Counted from the first letter of the stretch, positions 37,536 through 46,918 are shown. The stretch: DNA of 64,000 bases from an uncultured Clostridia bacterium (GCA_947625765.1 CANQPP010000002.1:1-64000); one strand, 5' to 3'. Translations and numbers: made by a program. The notes: generated from the letters alone by a model not told the origin.

Positions 37536-37571
37536 AAAAGCCGGGCGGAGCTGTTTAAAGCCCCGCCCGGC
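37536..37571. terminator. Terminator between spoVB and zapA
   Basis: GCCGGGCGG and CCGCCCGGC form a 9-bp stem; on the minus strand it is followed by TTTTG, ending the pheS-pheT-zapA transcript. Confidence 0.75.
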
Positions 37572-37602
37572 CTGTCGTTGTTCTCGAAGGCGCTTTTTAT
37601 CC

Positions 37603-37899
37603 CTATTCGGGCCGCTCCTTCTCCTTCTGCAAGCGGCGCACGGCCGCCTGCAGCTCGGCGATCTCCCTGCGCAGGTTCGCCGTTTCGTCCTTGGCTTTGA
37701 ACAGCTCGTCCGCGACGTTGACCGCCGCCAGCGTCGCCAGGCGCTGCTCGCCGAAGCGGCTGGGCAGCACGGACTCCAGCTCGTCCATGCGGCGGGACAC
37801 ATACTGGGCCACGCTGCGCAGGTAGTCCTGGCTCTCCGCGCCCATCAGGGTGTACTCAAGGCCGTGGATCTGCACCTGCGCCTTGTTCTTGCTTGCCAT
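37603..37899 (-). CDS. zapA: Cell division protein ZapA
   Basis: The 98-aa protein has the ZapA fold: an N-terminal beta strand region (VQIHGLEYTLMGAESQDYLRSVAQYV), RRMDELESVL, and a C-terminal coiled coil (ATLAAVNVADELFKAKDE onward). ZapA bundles FtsZ filaments at mid-cell. AAGGAGG precedes the start. It lies 84 bases after pheT on the same strand, an arrangement common in Firmicutes. Confidence 0.93.
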   Translation of the reverse strand: MASKNKAQVQIHGLEYTLMGAESQDYLRSVAQYVSRRMDELESVLPSRFGEQRLATLAAVNVADELFKAKDETANLRREIAELQAAVRRLQKEKERPE

Positions 37900-37983
37900 G
37901 CCGCTTTCCGCCTCCTTGCCGCTTGAAAAAGCGGTCTCGAACGGGGGTTTGTTCCCCTTTTCCTCTAGTATACGCCCAAAGGC

Positions 37984-40383
37984 TCAGGAACGCAAGACGG
38001 CGTTGTATTTCTCCTTGGCGGCTTTCAGGCACTTGTCGAAGGCCGCGCCGATCTCCGCGTCGGTCAGCGTGCGGTCCGCCGCCTGCAGGATCACGGAAAC
38101 GGCCACGGACTTAAAGCCCGGCTGGATGGGCACGCCGCGGTAGATGTCGAACAGGCGCACCTCCTGGCAGAGCTTGCCCGCGGCGGCCTTCAGGTCGTCC
38201 ATCAGGTCGCCCACGGCCACGGATTCCTCCATCACCAAGGCCATATCCCTCTGCACGGCGGGGAAGCGCGCGGGCGCGGCGGCCTCGCCCACGGGATGGG
38301 ACAGCTCCTCCAGGGCCTTTAGGTCGATCTCGGCCACGTAGGTGTCCGTATCCAGCTCGAAGTTGTGGGCGGCGTCGGGATGCACCTGGCCCAGCACCGC
38401 CAGCTCGCGGCCATCGGCCAGCGCCACGGCCCCGCGGCCCGGGTGCATGTAAGGGGCTGTGCTGCGCTCATAGCGCACGTTCTTGACGCCGAACTTCTCG
38501 AACACAGCCTCCACGATGCCCTTGACCTTGTAGAAGTCCATGCCCGCGCCATAAGCGCCCAGGCAGAGGCTCGGCCTCTCCTCGGGCAGCTCGGTCAGCG
38601 GCACTTCCTTGGGCAGGAAGCGCACGCCGGTCTCGAAGCAGCCAAAGGCCGGACGGGAGCGGTTGAAGTTGGTGGCCAGCGTGGTCAGCACCGAGGGGAT
38701 GAGCGTGGTGCGCATGACGGAATAGTCCTCGCCGATGGGGTTCACGATGCGGGCGGCCTTGCGCTCGGGGGCGTCCTCGGGCAGCAGCAGGCGGTCCCAC
38801 CACTTGGGCGAGATGAAGGAATAGGTCACCGTCTCGTACAGGCCGAAGCCCAGCAGCAGCGGGCGCAGCAGGGCACTGCGGTTGAGCGTGGCGCTCTTTC
38901 TGCCGCCGGTCACGCTGCCGCGCAGGTGGGTCTCGGGGATCTTGTCGTAGCCGTAGAGCCGCAGGACCTCCTCGGCGATGTCCGCGCCCATGCGGATGTC
39001 CTGGCGGTAGACGGGCGGGGTGCAGTACAGGCAGTTATTCTCGATGCGGGTCTTGATGCCTAAGCGTTCCAGCAGCGCGGCCATCTCCTCGGGCGGCACG
39101 GATATGCCCATCAGCGTCTGCACGTAGGGCACGGGCGCTGCGACCTCCGGGATGGGTTCGGGGTTTGGATAGATGTCGATCACGCCGTCCACGACCTCGC
39201 CCGCGCCCAGCTCCTGCACCAGCTGCACGGCGCGCTCCAGCGCCTCGCGCACCAGGTGCACGTTCACGCCGTGCTCAAAGCGGGCCTGCGCCTCGGTGCG
39301 CATGCCCAGCGCGCGGCCGGTCCTGCGGATGGAAGCGCCGTCGAAGCAGGCGGACTCGAACAGCACCAGCTTGGTGTTCTCGGTGATCTCGGAGCCTTCG
39401 CCGCCCATCACGCCGGCAAGGCCGGTCGCGCCGCTCTCGTCCGCGATGACCAGCATCTCGGGGGAAAGCTCGCGGTCCCTGCCGTCCAGCGTGCGGATCT
39501 GCTTGGTGTCCCCGGCGCGGCGGACGATGATGTGCCGCCCGGCCACGGAATCCAGGTCGAAGGCGTGCATGGGCTGGCCCATCTCCAGCATCACGAAGTT
39601 GGTGATGTCCACGATGTTGTTGATGGGGCGCACGCCCGCGGCGTGCAGGTACTGGCGCATCCACAGGGGCGATGGCTCGATCTTGATGTTCTTGACCACC
39701 CGCGCGGTGTAGCGGCGGCAGAGGTCGGGGTCCAGCACGTCGATGCGCACGTGGTCGTGCACGCTGCCCTCCATGGGCTTGAGCTTGATCTCAAAGTCCT
39801 TCATGCGGCCGCCGACGGACGCGGCGGACTCGTGGGCAAGGCCCAGGATAGACAGGCAGTCCGGCCGGTTGGCCAGGATCTCAAAGTCCACCACCTGCTC
39901 GTCCAGGCCAAGGACGGGCTTTATGTCCTCGCCGGGGGTGTGCTCTCCCTGCAGGATCAGCAGGCCGTGGTCCGTGTTGGAGGGATAGACCTCCGCGGGC
40001 ACGCCCAGCTCCTCGCCGGAGCACATCATGCCGTTGGAGACGACCCCGCGCAGCTTGCCCTTCTTGATCTTGACGCCGCCGGGCAGGTGGGAGCCGTCCA
40101 GCGCCACGGGCACATAGTCGCCGGCGGTCATGTTGGTCGCGCCGGTGACGATCTGCAAAGGCTCCTCGCCGCCCACGTCCACCTGGCAGATGGAAAGGTG
40201 GTCGGAATCGGGGTGCTTGACCACTTCCAGTATGCGGCCCACAACGACCTTGTCCACCTCCGCGCCCAGGTCATGCACGGCCTCCACGGCGGTGCCGCAG
40301 CGGATCATGGCCTCGGCGTAGGCATGTACGTCCTTCACATCCAGATCGATATACTCTTGTAGCCACTTCATGGGCATCAGCAT
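37984..40383 (-). CDS. pheT: Phenylalanyl-tRNA synthetase beta subunit
   Basis: The 799-aa protein has the N-terminal tRNA-binding OB fold (VVVGRILEVVKHPDSDHLSICQVDVG), B3/B4 editing domain, B5 domain (GIKTRIENNCLYCTPPVYRQDI), catalytic-like core and C-terminal anticodon-binding FDX-ACB domain. It pairs with PheS as an alpha2beta2 enzyme charging tRNA-Phe. The start follows GGGAGGTAAGGACAA, six bases after pheS. Confidence 0.97.
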   Translation of the reverse strand: MLMPMKWLQEYIDLDVKDVHAYAEAMIRCGTAVEAVHDLGAEVDKVVVGRILEVVKHPDSDHLSICQVDVGGEEPLQIVTGATNMTAGDYVPVALDGSHLPGGVKIKKGKLRGVVSNGMMCSGEELGVPAEVYPSNTDHGLLILQGEHTPGEDIKPVLGLDEQVVDFEILANRPDCLSILGLAHESAASVGGRMKDFEIKLKPMEGSVHDHVRIDVLDPDLCRRYTARVVKNIKIEPSPLWMRQYLHAAGVRPINNIVDITNFVMLEMGQPMHAFDLDSVAGRHIIVRRAGDTKQIRTLDGRDRELSPEMLVIADESGATGLAGVMGGEGSEITENTKLVLFESACFDGASIRRTGRALGMRTEAQARFEHGVNVHLVREALERAVQLVQELGAGEVVDGVIDIYPNPEPIPEVAAPVPYVQTLMGISVPPEEMAALLERLGIKTRIENNCLYCTPPVYRQDIRMGADIAEEVLRLYGYDKIPETHLRGSVTGGRKSATLNRSALLRPLLLGFGLYETVTYSFISPKWWDRLLLPEDAPERKAARIVNPIGEDYSVMRTTLIPSVLTTLATNFNRSRPAFGCFETGVRFLPKEVPLTELPEERPSLCLGAYGAGMDFYKVKGIVEAVFEKFGVKNVRYERSTAPYMHPGRGAVALADGRELAVLGQVHPDAAHNFELDTDTYVAEIDLKALEELSHPVGEAAAPARFPAVQRDMALVMEESVAVGDLMDDLKAAAGKLCQEVRLFDIYRGVPIQPGFKSVAVSVILQAADRTLTDAEIGAAFDKCLKAAKEKYNAVLRS

Positions 40384-40389
40384 TTGTCC

Positions 40390-41427
40390 TTACCTCCCCT
40401 TTCCGAATTGCTGCAGGAAGCGCGCGTCGTTCTCGAACAGCAGGCGCATGTCGGGAATGTTGTACTTGAGCACGGCCACGCGCTCGATGCCGATGCCGAA
40501 GGCGAAGCCGGTGTACTTCTTGGAGTCGATGCCGCACATATCCAGCACCTTGGGGTTCACCATGCCCGCGCCCAGCACCTCGATCCAGCCGGTGCCCTTG
40601 CACTTGGGGCAGCCCTTGCCCTTGCAGGCGGAGCAGGTCACGTCCACCTCGGCGGAGGGCTCCGTGAAGGGGAAGAAGGAGGGGCGGAAGCGCACCTTCA
40701 CGTCCTCGCCGAACATGGCGGTGGCGAAGCTGGCCAGGGCGCCTTTTAAGTCGGCCATGGTCACGCCCTCGTCGATCACCAGGCCCTCGCACTGGCTGAA
40801 GGCGGGGCTGTGGGTGGCGTCCACCTCGTCGGCGCGGTAGGTGCGGCCCGGGCAGACGATGCGGATGGGCGGCTTCTGGGAGAGCATGGTCCTGGCCTGC
40901 ACGGGGGAGGTGTGGGTGCGAAGCAGGATGTTGGGGCTGAAATACAGCGTATCCTGCGCGTCGCGCGCCGGGTGGTCCTTGGGCAGGTTCAGCAGCTCGA
41001 AATTGTAGTGGTCCAGCTCGATCTCCGGGCCCTCGGCCACGGAATAGCCCATGCTCACGAAGGTATCCACGATGGCGTTCATGGTGGAGATGAGCGGGTG
41101 CTCCGCGCCCAGCTCGGGCCGCGTGCCGGGGATGGAGATGTCCAGCGTCTCGGCCTTCAGCCGCGCCGCCTTCTCCTTTTCCTCCAGCGTCCTGGCGGCG
41201 CTGTCCAGCGCCTGCTCCAGCTCGTTGCGCAGCTGGTTGATCTTCTGGCCGAAGGCGGGCCTTTCCTCGGGCTTCAAGGAGCCCATGGTGCGCAGTATGC
41301 CGGTCAGCTCGCCCTTCCTGCCCAGGATGGCGGTGCGCAGCTGCTCCACGTGCTGCTTGTCGGTCGCCTCCTTGAGCTTCTGCAAAAGCCCGTCGCGGAT
41401 CTCGTCCAGCCTGTTTTGCATGGTCAT
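40390..41427 (-). CDS. pheS: Phenylalanyl-tRNA synthetase alpha subunit
   Basis: The 345-aa catalytic subunit shows the N-terminal coiled coil, class II motif 2 (IRIVCPGRTYRADEVDATHS), FHQ-like region FSQCEGLV, and motif 3 (GFAFGIGIERVAVLKY). The start follows GGGAGGAAGATC. Expression is very likely controlled by the T-box directly upstream. Confidence 0.97.
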   Translation of the reverse strand: MTMQNRLDEIRDGLLQKLKEATDKQHVEQLRTAILGRKGELTGILRTMGSLKPEERPAFGQKINQLRNELEQALDSAARTLEEKEKAARLKAETLDISIPGTRPELGAEHPLISTMNAIVDTFVSMGYSVAEGPEIELDHYNFELLNLPKDHPARDAQDTLYFSPNILLRTHTSPVQARTMLSQKPPIRIVCPGRTYRADEVDATHSPAFSQCEGLVIDEGVTMADLKGALASFATAMFGEDVKVRFRPSFFPFTEPSAEVDVTCSACKGKGCPKCKGTGWIEVLGAGMVNPKVLDMCGIDSKKYTGFAFGIGIERVAVLKYNIPDMRLLFENDARFLQQFGKGR

Positions 41428-41504
41428 GATCTTCCTCCCTTGCTTTTAAGGTCCGTACCTTTGATCTTTTCCCGCGGCCGCGCGCGCCGCCCGGCAGCCT
41501 GACC

Positions 41505-41818
41505 GTAAATCAAGGGACGCGCCCCTGCTTTTCGAGGGCGCGTCCCCATAAGGCGCGCGGTACCACCTGAATTTCGCCCTTTTCCCTTTTCGCTTGACCA
41601 AAAGCGCCGGGTCTCAAGGGCCTTTGTGTGCGCTGTACGGGGCGCTGCCCCCAACGGCTCCGAATGCGTGAAATTCGGCCCTTAACTTCCCCACGGCGGG
41701 CCGCTTTCAGCCGGGCGGCGGCCCGATCTCTTGTGTCCGTGGCGCTTCCTCTTTTGGTGCTTTGCGCCTGAAGCCGGAAGAAGGGCTTACTGTGCGCCCA
41801 TCCACGCCGATCGTATGC
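41505..41818 (-). promoter_or_regulatory. T-box riboswitch controlling pheST, UUC specifier
   Basis: On the minus strand the leader contains AGAGA...GGCTGAAAG of stem I, a GAATTTCACGC segment with a UUC specifier (41670-41672), the T-box core AGGTGGTACCGCG (41560-41573) and an intrinsic terminator (GGGACGCGCCC / GGGGCGCGTCCC then TTGATTT). Uncharged tRNA-Phe should bind and allow read-through into pheS-pheT. Confidence 0.93.
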
Positions 41819-41824
41819 CTTACA

Positions 41825-41853
41825 AGCATAGCACCGGCGGCCGCCTTGCGCAA
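41825..41853 (-). promoter_or_regulatory. Promoter of the pheST T-box transcript
   Basis: On the minus strand TTGCGC, 17 bases, TATGCT lies immediately upstream of the T-box leader. Confidence 0.7.
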
Positions 41854-41909
41854 GCAAAAAGCCGCGGAATACGCGAAATTTTACATGGACCGGGCGAAAA
41901 ATGGGCGTA

Positions 41910-42338
41910 TTACAGCCACTCGCCGCCGTCCTGCTCCTCCTCCTCTTTCTCCTTCGAGGCGCGCAGGAGCCCCTTTGCCTCCTCCAGCAGGTTCGGGATG
42001 AGCTCCACCAGCCTGTCCAGATAGCTCTCGTGCTGGGCGGGCAGCAGCTTCACCTGCCCCTTTTGCACCACCAGAAAGCCCAAAGGGCAGACGCTGATGC
42101 CCGCGCCCGCGCCGCCCGCAAAGGGAGGCTGACCGTTTTCCGGCAGCGTCTCGCCCCGCTTCCTTTCGCTGCCGTATTCCCCGCCGCCCGCGGCGAAGCC
42201 GAAGCTGACCTTGGAGATGGGGATGATCGTGTCGCCGTCCGGGGTCTGCACGGCGTCCCCCACGACGGTGTTCACGTCGACCATGTCGCGCAGGTTCTCC
42301 ATGGTGGTGTCCATGATGGATTCTATCGGATGGGCCAT
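41910..42338 (-). CDS. gerW: GerW/YtfJ family sporulation protein
   Basis: The 142-aa protein starts at MAHPIESIMDTTMENLRDMVDVNTVVGD, the typical GerW N terminus, and has TIIPISKVSFGFAAGGGEYG and GGAGAGISVCPLGFLVV. GerW is a spore protein needed for cortex-lytic germination in Bacillus. The longer frame to 42506 lies in the DUF2953 gene and is not used. The last residues are an acidic KEKEEEEQD tail. Confidence 0.9.
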   Translation of the reverse strand: MAHPIESIMDTTMENLRDMVDVNTVVGDAVQTPDGDTIIPISKVSFGFAAGGGEYGSERKRGETLPENGQPPFAGGAGAGISVCPLGFLVVQKGQVKLLPAQHESYLDRLVELIPNLLEEAKGLLRASKEKEEEEQDGGEWL

Positions 42339-42907
42339 GTTTTCTTCGCTCCCTTTCCTCGTCTGTGCGCGGCGTACAGCGCCGCTTCCATAATATGCCC
42401 CAGCCGAAAGGCCGCCATACAGGAAAGCCGCAGGGAAAGCGCGTCCCTCCCGAAGGCGGGCCTGACGGCGCTGGCGTAAACAAGGCGCGGGTTGCTCCTC
42501 CTGCACAGGGCGAACAAAAAGGCGTAGAGCTGCTGCGCCCCGCCGCAGCCAAGGGCGGTCAGCGCCGCGTCGTCCTTTGCCCCGAGCTCCGCCCGCAGGC
42601 GCAGGCGCTCAACACGCGCATGTTTTAGCAGTTCCCGCAGGAAGGCGTCCACACCGAAGCGGCCGCGCTTCCCTTTCCGCTTCCGTTTGATCGGCTTCTC
42701 CTTCCCGCCGATGAACTGCTTTAGGCGCAGGCCTTCCTTCTCCCTTCGCAAGGAGAAGCGCAGGCGCAGCCGCACCCAGCCGTCCAGCAGCAGCGCTTCC
42801 AGCTCAAGGGCCGCGCCGCGCCCGTCCGCCTCCGCCAGCAAATGCACGCTGTTGCGGGAAAAGGCGATGAGCAGCGCCAAAAACGCCGCGGCCGCCGCCC
42901 AGGGCAT
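42323..42907 (-). CDS. DUF2953 domain protein
   Basis: The 194-aa protein has one N-terminal membrane span (about 3-18), a basic linker (KPIKRKRKGKRGR) and the DUF2953 core (RVERLRLRAELGAKDDAALTALGCGGAQQLYAF). The family is regularly encoded next to ytfJ/gerW in sporeformers, as here, where the two overlap by 16 bases. Probably a membrane-bound sporulation protein; function not established. Confidence 0.85.
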   Translation of the reverse strand: MPWAAAAAFLALLIAFSRNSVHLLAEADGRGAALELEALLLDGWVRLRLRFSLRREKEGLRLKQFIGGKEKPIKRKRKGKRGRFGVDAFLRELLKHARVERLRLRAELGAKDDAALTALGCGGAQQLYAFLFALCRRSNPRLVYASAVRPAFGRDALSLRLSCMAAFRLGHIMEAALYAAHRRGKGAKKTWPIR

Positions 42908-42991
42908 GCTCCCTCACCTCTTTTCTCTGCCAAAGGCTTCCAGCCCTATTTATGCCCACGCTTCCCGCCGTTCATGAGCCAAATACGCCGC

Positions 42992-43021
42992 TTGTGCTTC
43001 TATCCTTCCGCGTGCTATACT
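42992..43021 (+). promoter_or_regulatory. Sigma-A promoter of the acetyltransferase unit
   Basis: TTGTGC, 18 bases, TATACT lies about 55 bases upstream of the GNAT gene. Confidence 0.65.
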
Positions 43022-43076
43022 TAAAGCTGCTATAAAAAGCGCCCGTCTCAGGACGGGTGGAAAGGAAAGACAGCGC

Positions 43077-44264
43077 ATGATCGTTCGCAAGCTCAACGTG
43101 GAAGACCTGCCCGCCTATGAGCGGGTGCAGGCCGTGTGTTTCACCTTCTCCGCCGACATGGAGGCCCGGGACAAGCGGGGCTACCAACTGTCCGACCGGG
43201 ACGACGTCTGGGGCTCCTTCACCGACGAGGGCGTGCTGCAGGGCGGCATGATCGCCTCCCACTACCTCATGCGCGTGGGCACCAAGCAGTTCAAGGGCGC
43301 GGGCATCGGCGGCGTCACCACGCTGCCCGAGTACCGCCGCACGGGGGCCATCCGCGCCATCTTCCGGGAGATGTTCAAGGACTTAAAGGCCCAGGGCTTC
43401 GTGCTCAGCGGCCTGTATCCCTTCTCCCACGCCTTCTACCGCAAGTTCGGCTACGAGATCGGCCACACGTTCGACCACTACATCGTCCCCACTTCCGAGC
43501 TGCTGGGCGACCCGCAGCCCAAGGCGGTCTACATGGCCGTGGGCGACGAGCGGCTGGACGAGGTGATGGCCGTGTACGAGGCCTTCTCCAAAACGCGCAC
43601 GCTGTCCATCGCCCGCCCCGACAAGGAGAGCTGGAAGGCGCTCTGGTCCGGCGAGCCCTACCAGAGCCGCTGCTACCGCTACCTGCTCTATAACGAAGCG
43701 GACGCCCCCTGCGCCTACGTGAACTTCACCGTGGACGACAAGCGGGAGGCGCGCAGGGCCGTGATCCGCGAGCTGGCCTTCATCGACAAGGCCTCCTTCT
43801 ACCTGGCCCTGGGCTTCCTCTCCCGCTTCCATCCCCATTACGCGGAGGTGGACCTCTTCCTGCCCTCGGACGTGTTCTTTACCGGCCTGCATGCAAATCC
43901 CTATGAGGTCAAGCCCCAGCCCGGCCACGAGTACATGATGCGCATACTGGACGTGCCCGCCTTCTTATCCGGCATGGACTGCCCCGCGGGCAAAGGCACG
44001 CTGACAATGCAGGTGACGGACGAGTTCCTGCCCGAGAACGCGGGGACCTACACGCTCACCTGGGAGGACGGCCGCCTTTCCTGCGAGCGGACGGAGCGTC
44101 CGGCTGACCTGAAATTGGACCAAACCTCCCTCACCCAGCTGGCCATGGGCTTTATGCCCATCGCGCGCCTTAAGTACCGGCGGGACGTGGAGCTGTATTG
44201 TGGAGAGGCGCTCGTAAACGCGGTGTTCCCCGAAAGGCCGCGCTACGTGGGAGACCGCTACTGA
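43077..44264 (+). CDS. Eis-like GNAT N-acetyltransferase
   Basis: The 395-aa protein has an N-terminal GNAT domain (IGGVTTLPEYRRTGAIRAIF acetyl-CoA loop), a second GNAT-like domain and a C-terminal SCP2-like domain, the layout of Eis family enzymes that acetylate amines such as aminoglycosides or lysines. Substrate here is unknown. The start follows GGAAAGGAAAGACAGCGC. It is followed by the S51 peptidase and a broken acetyltransferase in the same direction. Confidence 0.87.
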   Translation: MIVRKLNVEDLPAYERVQAVCFTFSADMEARDKRGYQLSDRDDVWGSFTDEGVLQGGMIASHYLMRVGTKQFKGAGIGGVTTLPEYRRTGAIRAIFREMFKDLKAQGFVLSGLYPFSHAFYRKFGYEIGHTFDHYIVPTSELLGDPQPKAVYMAVGDERLDEVMAVYEAFSKTRTLSIARPDKESWKALWSGEPYQSRCYRYLLYNEADAPCAYVNFTVDDKREARRAVIRELAFIDKASFYLALGFLSRFHPHYAEVDLFLPSDVFFTGLHANPYEVKPQPGHEYMMRILDVPAFLSGMDCPAGKGTLTMQVTDEFLPENAGTYTLTWEDGRLSCERTERPADLKLDQTSLTQLAMGFMPIARLKYRRDVELYCGEALVNAVFPERPRYVGDRY

Positions 44265-44286
44265 TACCGAAGGAGGAAGAAACGCG

Positions 44287-44916
44287 ATGCTGTGCCTCTG
44301 TTCGGATGGCTTGACGAGCAAACAGCTGCTGGAAGCGGCGGCCCTTTATGCCCCGCGCGGCGGCCACGCCGCCCTGGTGGTGACCGCGGACAGGGCCTAC
44401 CGCAGGCAGGACAAGAACGTGCCCCGCTGCACGAAGGAGCTGGAGGCCCTGGGCCTGACCGCCCACTGCTTCGACCTGGACTTCTCCCCGGCGGAGCAGC
44501 TGCTGCTGTTCGATGCGGCCATGTTCATCGGCGGCAACCCCTACGAGCTGCTGGACAGCCTGCGCCGCGCCAACGCCCGGCCGGTGCTCGAGCGCTTCGC
44601 CCGGGAGCGGCTGCTCATCGGCTGGAGCGCCGGGGCGCTGGTGTTCTGCCCCTCGCTCGATCTCATCGACCGCTACACGCCCGAGATGAACAGCCCCAAA
44701 CTGGACGACCTCACGGGCCTGCATTTGACGGATACGCAGGTGCTGCCCCACTATGCCGCCTTCCTGCGCCGCTTCGACCGCTTCGAGGAAAAGGCCGCGG
44801 AATACGAGCGGGAAACGGGCAGGCCGGTGCTGCGCCTGAGCGACGGCGACGGCGTGTTCCTGTCCGGGGCGGGCGGGCCTCTGCTCGTGCGCGGCGAACA
44901 CCATAAGGAGGGCTGA
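44287..44916 (+). CDS. Peptidase S51 / type 1 glutamine amidotransferase-like protein
   Basis: The 209-aa protein shows the nucleophile elbow GWSAGALVF with Ser, the MFIGGNPYELL strand and HLTDTQVLPHY, as in peptidase E and related S51 proteins. It may cleave Asp dipeptides or similar. AAGGAGGAAGAAACGC precedes the start, 22 bases after the Eis-like gene, so both are probably cotranscribed. Confidence 0.85.
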   Translation: MLCLCSDGLTSKQLLEAAALYAPRGGHAALVVTADRAYRRQDKNVPRCTKELEALGLTAHCFDLDFSPAEQLLLFDAAMFIGGNPYELLDSLRRANARPVLERFARERLLIGWSAGALVFCPSLDLIDRYTPEMNSPKLDDLTGLHLTDTQVLPHYAAFLRRFDRFEEKAAEYERETGRPVLRLSDGDGVFLSGAGGPLLVRGEHHKEG

Positions 44917-44917
44917 A

Positions 44918-45444
44918 ATGCCGGAGGAATTGCGGCTGTTTATCCCCCGCCCGGAGGACGGCTGGTTCTACGTGCAGATGATGACCGACCCTGAAACGAT
45001 GGCCTACAACGCGCCGTGGTTCCCGCCGGACGGCTGCATCCCGGAGCCGGAGTCCGAGTGGGAAAGGCTGCAGCGCGGCTGGATCGGGAAGGAGCCGGAG
45101 CGCTTTTACGCCTTCCTGCAGAGAAAAAGCGACGGCGCGTTCGTGGGGGTGTGAATCATCACTTAAACCCGAGGCGTGGCTGGTGGGATATGGGCATCGT
45201 GATCTACGCCCCACAGCGGGGAAAGGGATACGGGAAGCAGGGCCTGCGCCTGCTGCTCGAGCGCGCGTTCCGGGTGGACGGCGTTCCCCGCCTGCACAAC
45301 GACTTCGAGACGAGCCGCGGCGCCGCGTACCGCATCCACAAGGCCGCGGGCTTCCGGGAAACAGGCGCCTCCGACGGCATCCTCCACCTGGAACTGACGC
45401 GGGAGGAATACCTGCAAAACAACCCCGCGCCTCGCGAAGAATGA
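44918..45444 (+). pseudogene. GNAT acetyltransferase interrupted by a frameshift
   Basis: The first frame (44918-45154) gives an N-terminal GNAT half ending GAFVGV then TGA. The second frame, shifted by -1 from the GGGGG tract at 45145-45149, continues the same domain with WWDMGIVIYAPQRGKGYGKQGLRLLLERAF, the acetyl-CoA loop, and ends at 45444. One indel in the G-run would restore a protein of about 175 aa. It could be a true pseudogene, a phase-variable gene or a base-calling error. Confidence 0.85.
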
Positions 45445-45634
45445 ACGTCCCTATCCCCGCCGCGAAAACCCTTCCCTCGCGGCCCATTGAGAAAAAAGGG
45501 AAAGCCTTTCTTTTGTGATACTTTTGCCCCTCGGCCGCGTTTCGCCGAGGAGCTGCTTTTCCATCATAAGAAGCCATGCGATCAGCAGCCCTTTTCCGCG
45601 CTTTACGCAGCAATTCCCGGCCCGCCCCCGCAGA

Positions 45635-45672
45635 GTTCGCCTCCCCTATGCTTTAGCAAAGGGGAGGCGAAC
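45635..45672. repeat. Perfect 12-bp inverted repeat
   Basis: GTTCGCCTCCCC and its complement flank a 14-base loop. It has no T-run on either side, so it is not a clear terminator. The rest of 45445-45762 shows no gene. Confidence 0.6.
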
Positions 45673-45702
45673 TTCGCAAAGCCAGCGCGGTTTCCGCATG
45701 CC

Positions 45703-45739
45703 AAAAGGACGGCGCGGGCCTCGCCCTGCCGTCCTTTTT
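45703..45739 (-). terminator. Terminator of the M42 peptidase gene
   Basis: AAAAGGACGGC and GCCGTCCTTTT pair, giving U's on the minus strand just past the stop of the peptidase. Confidence 0.8.
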
Positions 45740-45762
45740 CTGCGCTTATTTTCAATATGGGA

Positions 45763-46800
45763 TCAGATCGTCTTTGTGTCCTGCACGAAGGCCGTCAGCA
45801 GGCGGTAGGTGTTCTCCAGCCCGTCCAGGTGGCCGCGCTCGTAGCCGTGGGAGGCGAACACGCCGGGGCCGATCAGCGCGTGGCGCAGATCGTAGCCCGC
45901 GGAAAGGGCCGCGTCCGCGTCGGAGCCGTAAGCGGGGTAGATGTCCACGGCGTAGCGCAGGCCGTTTTCCTCGGCCAGCTCGATCAGCCGGGAGGTCAGC
46001 TCGTAGTTGTAGGGCCCGCGGGAATCCTTGGCGCAGATGGAGACCATCGTCTCGTCGCAGCCCAGGTCGTCGCCCACGCAGCCCATGTCCACGGAGAGTA
46101 TATCCTGCGTGTCCTCCGGCAGGCCCGCGCTGGCGCCGTGGCCCACCTCCTCATGGACGGTGAAGATGAGATACAGCCTGCGGGCGGGCTTGACCGCGCC
46201 CTCGGCCACGGCCTTGGCCAGGCGCAGCAGCACCGCCGAGGAGGCCTTGTCGTCCAGATGGCGGCTCTTGATGCAGCCCGAGGGCAGTATGCAGGCGCGT
46301 GGCTCAAAGGCCACGAAGCAGCCCGGCCCGATGCCGAGCGCCTTGACGCCCTGTGCATCCTTCACGTTCTCGTCCAGCACCACCTCCATGGTGGTGTCGT
46401 CGCGCTTGACAGAGCCCATGTCCCGGAACACGTGGGTGGCCGGGGTGGTCAGGTACACGCAGCCGGTGTATTCCCGGCCGTCCCGGGCGAAAACGCGCAC
46501 GTTCTCGTTCTCGATGGAGTTCCAGGCATAGCCGCCGATCTGGCACAGGCGCAGCCTGCCATTGGGCTTGACAGAGCGCACCATCGCCCCCAATGTATCC
46601 ACGTGGGCGGACAGCGCCAGCGGCGCGCCTTCCCCGCCCAGGCAGCAGACCACGTTGCCCTTGTGTGTCCTCTCCGGCTGGAAGGACAGGCCGCGCAGTG
46701 TGTTCTCGATCCTCTCCGCCGCCCGGTGGGTGTAGCCCGTGGGCGAGGGCGTGTTCAGCAGCCCCAGCAGCGTTTCCGCCATCCATTCCCGATCGTTCAT
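45763..46800 (-). CDS. M42 family metallopeptidase (aminopeptidase)
   Basis: The 345-aa protein has the dinuclear metal ligands of M42/FrvX enzymes: SAHVDTLGAM, SRHLDDKAS, the catalytic VHEEVGHGA, SVDMGC and the C-terminal ASHGYERGH. These are large self-compartmentalising cytosolic aminopeptidases; some close relatives were annotated as endoglucanases. The start follows GAGGAGGGGGAAACCAAG. Monocistronic by position. Confidence 0.92.
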   Translation of the reverse strand: MNDREWMAETLLGLLNTPSPTGYTHRAAERIENTLRGLSFQPERTHKGNVVCCLGGEGAPLALSAHVDTLGAMVRSVKPNGRLRLCQIGGYAWNSIENENVRVFARDGREYTGCVYLTTPATHVFRDMGSVKRDDTTMEVVLDENVKDAQGVKALGIGPGCFVAFEPRACILPSGCIKSRHLDDKASSAVLLRLAKAVAEGAVKPARRLYLIFTVHEEVGHGASAGLPEDTQDILSVDMGCVGDDLGCDETMVSICAKDSRGPYNYELTSRLIELAEENGLRYAVDIYPAYGSDADAALSAGYDLRHALIGPGVFASHGYERGHLDGLENTYRLLTAFVQDTKTI

Positions 46801-46890
46801 CTTGGTTTCCCCCTCCTCTGTTTATGGGTGTTTCTTGTATACAGTATACCGCATTTGTCCGTCTTTCGCCATTTGTCACAGAACTTTTTC

Positions 46891-46918
46891 TTGCATGAGA
46901 GCCGCGACGTGGTACAAT
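46891..46918 (+). promoter_or_regulatory. Sigma-A promoter of rdgB
   Basis: TTGCAT, 16 bases, TACAAT is followed by rdgB about 50 bases downstream. Confidence 0.7.
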
